Positions 4,802 to 7,326 of a DNA stretch of 7,326 nt are shown in pieces (the stretch's first letter is position 1; every line of letters begins with the position of its first letter). Source of the stretch: Candidatus Atribacteria bacterium 1244-E10-H5-B2 (GTDB lineage Bacteria > Atribacterota > JS1 > SB-45 > 34-128). The stretch lies in NCBI GenBank assembly GCA_003575245.1, contig NMQN01000419.1:1-7326 (forward strand), written 5' to 3'. The notes beneath the pieces were generated by a model. It had not been told where the DNA came from. It did no database searches and worked only from the letters and a program-made list of their open reading frames with translations. The position numbers were made by a program, and so were the translations under genes.

Positions 4802-6772
4802 ATGTCATATAGTAAAAATGAAAAAATATCCCTGGTTAAGAATAAGGTGGGAAAAAACAATAATCTAATCAGTATTATATTTTATGGATTTGCTATTTTT
4901 TTCCTTATATATATATTCAGATATTATTTAACAGGTAGCGGTGGACCAACATTATTAGCTGTATTGCTAGTACCAGTCGCTTATATATTAGTGACACTTA
5001 ATTCAATGCGTAAAAACGAATTTTATCCGGGTTTAGATAAAAGGATTAGACATCTTCTTGGTGGAACCTATATTATTCTTTCATTAATTTCTGCAATTTA
5101 TATCACAATGGAATTTGATGCTATAACATTTATAAGATTGGGAATATGGAATACTAAAGATGTTGTTATTGGGACAATTATGGTCATACTTATTTTAGAA
5201 TATACAAGAGGAAAATATTTTCCTATCTTTATTTTAAATATTTTCTTTATCTTTTATTGTGTTTATGGGTGGATGGTTCCTGGTATGTTTGGCCATCCAG
5301 GCCTAAGGTGGATTCGAGTCCTCACCTCAATGAGTGTGGAAATGACCACCGGGATTTATTCCAGATTACCCCAATTATCATTAACTCTAATTTTGCCTTT
5401 CATGATAATACTGGGTATCTCAAGAGGTTTTGGTTGTATAGAATCTATTCTTAAATGGACTTTGAAATTTTCTGCAAAATCGGTATATGCGATTCCTCAA
5501 TCTGCTGTAATAGGCTCTTTTGCTGTGGCTACCGTTAGCGGAAGTGGGCCGGCCAATGCTGCCACAACTGGCTCAATTACTATCCCTGCGTTGATTCAAG
5601 CCGGTTTTCCTCGAGTTAATGCAGCAGCTATTGAGACCGCCAGTTCCTTAGGAGGTCAACTCATGCCTCCTGTAATGGGTATTGCTGCTTTTATTATGGT
5701 TGATTTTTTAGGTGTTAGTTATTTTGATGTGGTAGCTAGAGGATTTGGGCCTGCTCTAATATATTTTGCAGGTGTAGGGGCAGCAGTTTATTTATTAACC
5801 GGTAAATATATTGGAAAATCATCGCAAAAGGATTTTTCTAGCGGAATAAAAATACCTGAATTAGATTTGATTGACAAAGCGAATATTTTGGCTTTTATAG
5901 GTATCATCATATCTTTAATTTATTTAATGGGAAGGTACAGGATGGAACCTATGGTTGCTGCAGTAAAGGTATTTTTTGGACTTCTTATTTTCCTGATTTC
6001 GGTGTTATTTTATAGATTCTTGAAAAATAAACGAAATAGGAATTTAAACGAAATTATTAAACCTTTTAGGAATTCAATAGATGCTTTTATCAATCTAGGT
6101 GCCGATCTGATTATATTATTATCAGTATTAGGAATCTTAGCAGGGGCTTTAACGATTACCGGAATTCCCACTAAAGTAGGTAGTTTATTAGTGGAAGCTG
6201 CCAGTTTTAATGTCATTGCTACTATTGCTATTGCTTTTGCCTTTGGATATTTATTAGGTATGGGACTGCCTCCCGCGCCTGTTTATGTTATGGTTGCCTT
6301 AGCAATAGCACCTACATTGATTAATTTGGGATTTAACCGCTGGTCAGTTCATTTCTTTGCTTTTTTCCTCGGTGTTTCTGGTCATCTTTCCCCACCAACA
6401 TCACTAACAGCTGCTGTTACATCCAAAATTGCCGGAAGTAATTATACTCGTACAATTTTTAAATCTCTAGAATTATGTTTACCACTATATATACTTATGC
6501 CTGTAGTTTTTACAAGACCAGATTTAGTTGTTAAGACAGGTTGGCTTCAGTTGCATTCCTTTTTACTTGTTCTGGCCGGTACCCTAGGAATTGTTTTCAG
6601 TATTCATTGCAAATATAATGACATAAAACTTATTGATATTTTAATAAGATTAGTTCTCTTATTGCTTTCCCTTATTGCACTTTTTTATCTGAATATTGGA
6701 TTGGCTGATCTAGCAATTCTACCTATCTTTATTTTAATTATATATGGTTTTGTTCACACAAAGATAAGGTAG
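4802..6772 (+). CDS. TRAP transporter fused permease, 4TM/12TM (DctQM-type)
   Basis: This 656-residue, very hydrophobic inner-membrane protein fuses the small (DctQ-like) and large (DctM-like) TRAP subunits, as is usual in TAXI systems. Residues about 22-170 form the small-subunit part with several membrane spans. The large part follows with the two inverted-repeat signature regions: SGSGPANAATTGSITIPAL (246-264) with GGQLMPPVMGIAAFIM (284-299), and the second-half GMGLPPAPVYVMVALAIAP (486-504) with SPPTSLTAAVTSKIAG (530-545). These helix-break regions line the substrate and ion sites, and TRAP uptake is normally driven by a Na+ gradient. A basic loop (RFLKNKRNRN, 405-414) lies between the halves. 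Extra C-terminal spans occupy about 585-650. The ATG at 4802 has only a poor SD (AAGAAAG at 4782-4788), so translation may be weaker than that of the binding protein. The partner binding protein lies 113 bases upstream. Confidence 0.94.
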   Translation: MSYSKNEKISLVKNKVGKNNNLISIIFYGFAIFFLIYIFRYYLTGSGGPTLLAVLLVPVAYILVTLNSMRKNEFYPGLDKRIRHLLGGTYIILSLISAIYITMEFDAITFIRLGIWNTKDVVIGTIMVILILEYTRGKYFPIFILNIFFIFYCVYGWMVPGMFGHPGLRWIRVLTSMSVEMTTGIYSRLPQLSLTLILPFMIILGISRGFGCIESILKWTLKFSAKSVYAIPQSAVIGSFAVATVSGSGPANAATTGSITIPALIQAGFPRVNAAAIETASSLGGQLMPPVMGIAAFIMVDFLGVSYFDVVARGFGPALIYFAGVGAAVYLLTGKYIGKSSQKDFSSGIKIPELDLIDKANILAFIGIIISLIYLMGRYRMEPMVAAVKVFFGLLIFLISVLFYRFLKNKRNRNLNEIIKPFRNSIDAFINLGADLIILLSVLGILAGALTITGIPTKVGSLLVEAASFNVIATIAIAFAFGYLLGMGLPPAPVYVMVALAIAPTLINLGFNRWSVHFFAFFLGVSGHLSPPTSLTAAVTSKIAGSNYTRTIFKSLELCLPLYILMPVVFTRPDLVVKTGWLQLHSFLLVLAGTLGIVFSIHCKYNDIKLIDILIRLVLLLLSLIALFYLNIGLADLAILPIFILIIYGFVHTKIR

Positions 6773-6794
6773 TTAATGAACGAGGTGGTTGATT

Positions 6795-6881
6795 ATGGTC
6801 ATTAAAACATTTATCATTAAGCTATACCAGGTTATCGCTGATTTTATCTTATATCGTTCATATAAGAAATTTAGGTGGTGA
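6795..6881 (+). CDS. Hypothetical small protein, 28 aa
   Basis: This short frame starts at ATG 6795 with a good SD, AGGTGG at 6783-6788 (6-base spacing), 22 bases after the TRAP permease stop. It encodes a basic, amphipathic or weakly hydrophobic peptide beginning MVIKTFIIKLYQVIADF and ending in a K/R-rich tail (SYKKFRW). Its TGA falls inside the AGGTGGTGAT ribosome site of the next gene, a layout that suggests coupled translation. I recognise no family. It may be a membrane-associated accessory peptide of the transporter or a chance ORF; the SD and packing favour a real gene. Confidence 0.42.
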   Translation: MVIKTFIIKLYQVIADFILYRSYKKFRW

Positions 6882-6891
6882 TCATAAGAAA

Positions 6892-7143
6892 ATGAGTAAA
6901 TTAGTAAGTAATCTTTTTAAACTGACCAGGGTAGTAAATGATATTTCAAAGGTGGCTTCCGGTGATCCGGATCATCTTTTCAATTCTTTTTGGCTGAAAA
7001 TTGCCGATCCCTGCTCCTTTGACCATATTTCAAGGGAGCAGGTTAAAAAAAATTTTGGGAGGTGGTTAAATTCAGATAGTTTTTACCAGAAGTATAAAAG
7101 AAAATTTATAGATACAAAGGAGGGAAAAGAAAAAAATATTTAA
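6892..7143 (+). CDS. Hypothetical small cytoplasmic protein, 83 aa
   Basis: The frame begins at ATG 6892. AGGTGG (6873-6878) lies 13 bases upstream, a long spacing, and no other in-frame start is available between the SD and the ATG. The first part reads LFKLTRVVNDISKVASGDPDHLF, which resembles small proteins I recall with a 'K..ri.ND......sGnP.ri' start, though I cannot name the family. The rest has W34 (in FWLKIADP), W58 (in FGRWLNSD) and a strongly basic tail (KYKRKF, then KEGKEKNI). There is no signal peptide or membrane span. It sits between the TRAP permease and a second exported protein, 10 bases after the 28-aa ORF, so it is probably part of the same operon. Function is unknown. Confidence 0.6.
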   Translation: MSKLVSNLFKLTRVVNDISKVASGDPDHLFNSFWLKIADPCSFDHISREQVKKNFGRWLNSDSFYQKYKRKFIDTKEGKEKNI

Positions 7144-7229
7144 ATGTCAGGATAATTCTAGATCTCAAAAAAAAAGAATGAGAAAAAATAAATTTCAATG
7201 GAAGTAAAAGATTTTAAGGAGGAAAGATA

Positions 7230-7326
7230 ATGAAAAATTTTAAAAAAAGTATTTTTGTTTTGGCATTAGTAGTATTTTTAATGGTGGGACTCTTCACTGG
7301 AATGGCAATTGCTGAGGTAAAGGAAA
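7230..7326 (+). CDS. Secreted protein, probable second TAXI-type solute-binding protein (N-terminal fragment)
   Basis: ATG 7230 follows a consensus SD, AAGGAGG at 7216-7222, by 7 bases, and the frame runs off the right edge after 32 codons. It encodes a textbook Sec signal peptide (KNFKKS, hydrophobic core FVLALVVFLMVGLFTGM, cleavage after AIA) followed by EVKE. The TAXI protein at 3645 has DVKE at the same point after its cleavage site. With its position downstream of a TRAP permease, this suggests a second TAXI solute-binding protein. Only four mature residues are visible, so the family assignment is inference; any exported protein could start this way. Confidence 0.55.
   Translation, partial: MKNFKKSIFVLALVVFLMVGLFTGMAIAEVKE

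Noticed and set aside
4759..4812. 17-residue basic TTG frame overlapping the TRAP permease start.
   Set aside because: The AGGGG ahead of it is only 1 base from the TTG and the peptide is simply Lys-rich AT sequence; translational coupling cannot be supported.
5257..5454. 65-codon plus-strand frame inside the TRAP permease gene.
   Set aside because: Shadow of the permease in another frame, without RBS or recognisable features.
6010..6216. 68-codon minus-strand frame inside the TRAP permease gene.
   Set aside because: Shadow of the permease on the opposite strand, without supporting signals.

Overview
This AT-rich window has near-consensus Shine-Dalgarno (SD) sites and all genes on the + strand. 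It looks like chromosomal DNA of a low-GC, Gram-positive-type bacterium (Bacillota, clostridia-like; a Halanaerobiales-type anaerobe would fit, but that is a guess). It holds two transport modules separated by about 780 bases of decayed coding sequence.

Left module (1-2867): the tail of an NMT1/SsuA-like ABC substrate-binding protein is closed by a strong intrinsic terminator (250-292). Then come a uridine-phosphorylase-like NP-I enzyme, an SsuB/TauB-type ATPase and an SsuC/TauC-type permease. The last three are tightly packed, with gaps of 28 bases and then an 11-base overlap. Together they suggest ABC uptake of a nucleoside-like or nucleobase-like compound with phosphorolysis in the cytoplasm. 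The two residues that define uracil recognition in E. coli Udp appear to be replaced, so the substrate is open.

Middle (2868-3644): a frameshifted XRE-type regulator remnant, the N-terminal stub of what looks like an endonuclease/exonuclease/phosphatase-family protein, and a leader with two AGGGGGTG ribosome-site-like repeats. This reads as a scar between two gene blocks.

Right module (3645-7326): a TRAP transporter of the TAXI type. The order is a secreted solute-binding protein, a GC-rich intercistronic hairpin without a T-tract, a fused DctQM-type permease (656 aa), two small unrecognised ORFs (28 and 83 aa), and the start of another secreted protein. The mature N-terminus of that last protein resembles the first binding protein, which suggests a second TAXI binding protein. 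No RNA genes, CRISPR arrays, insertion sequences or attachment sites were seen. The most unusual points are the altered phosphorylase pocket inside an ABC operon and the small ORFs between the TRAP permease and the probable second binding protein.
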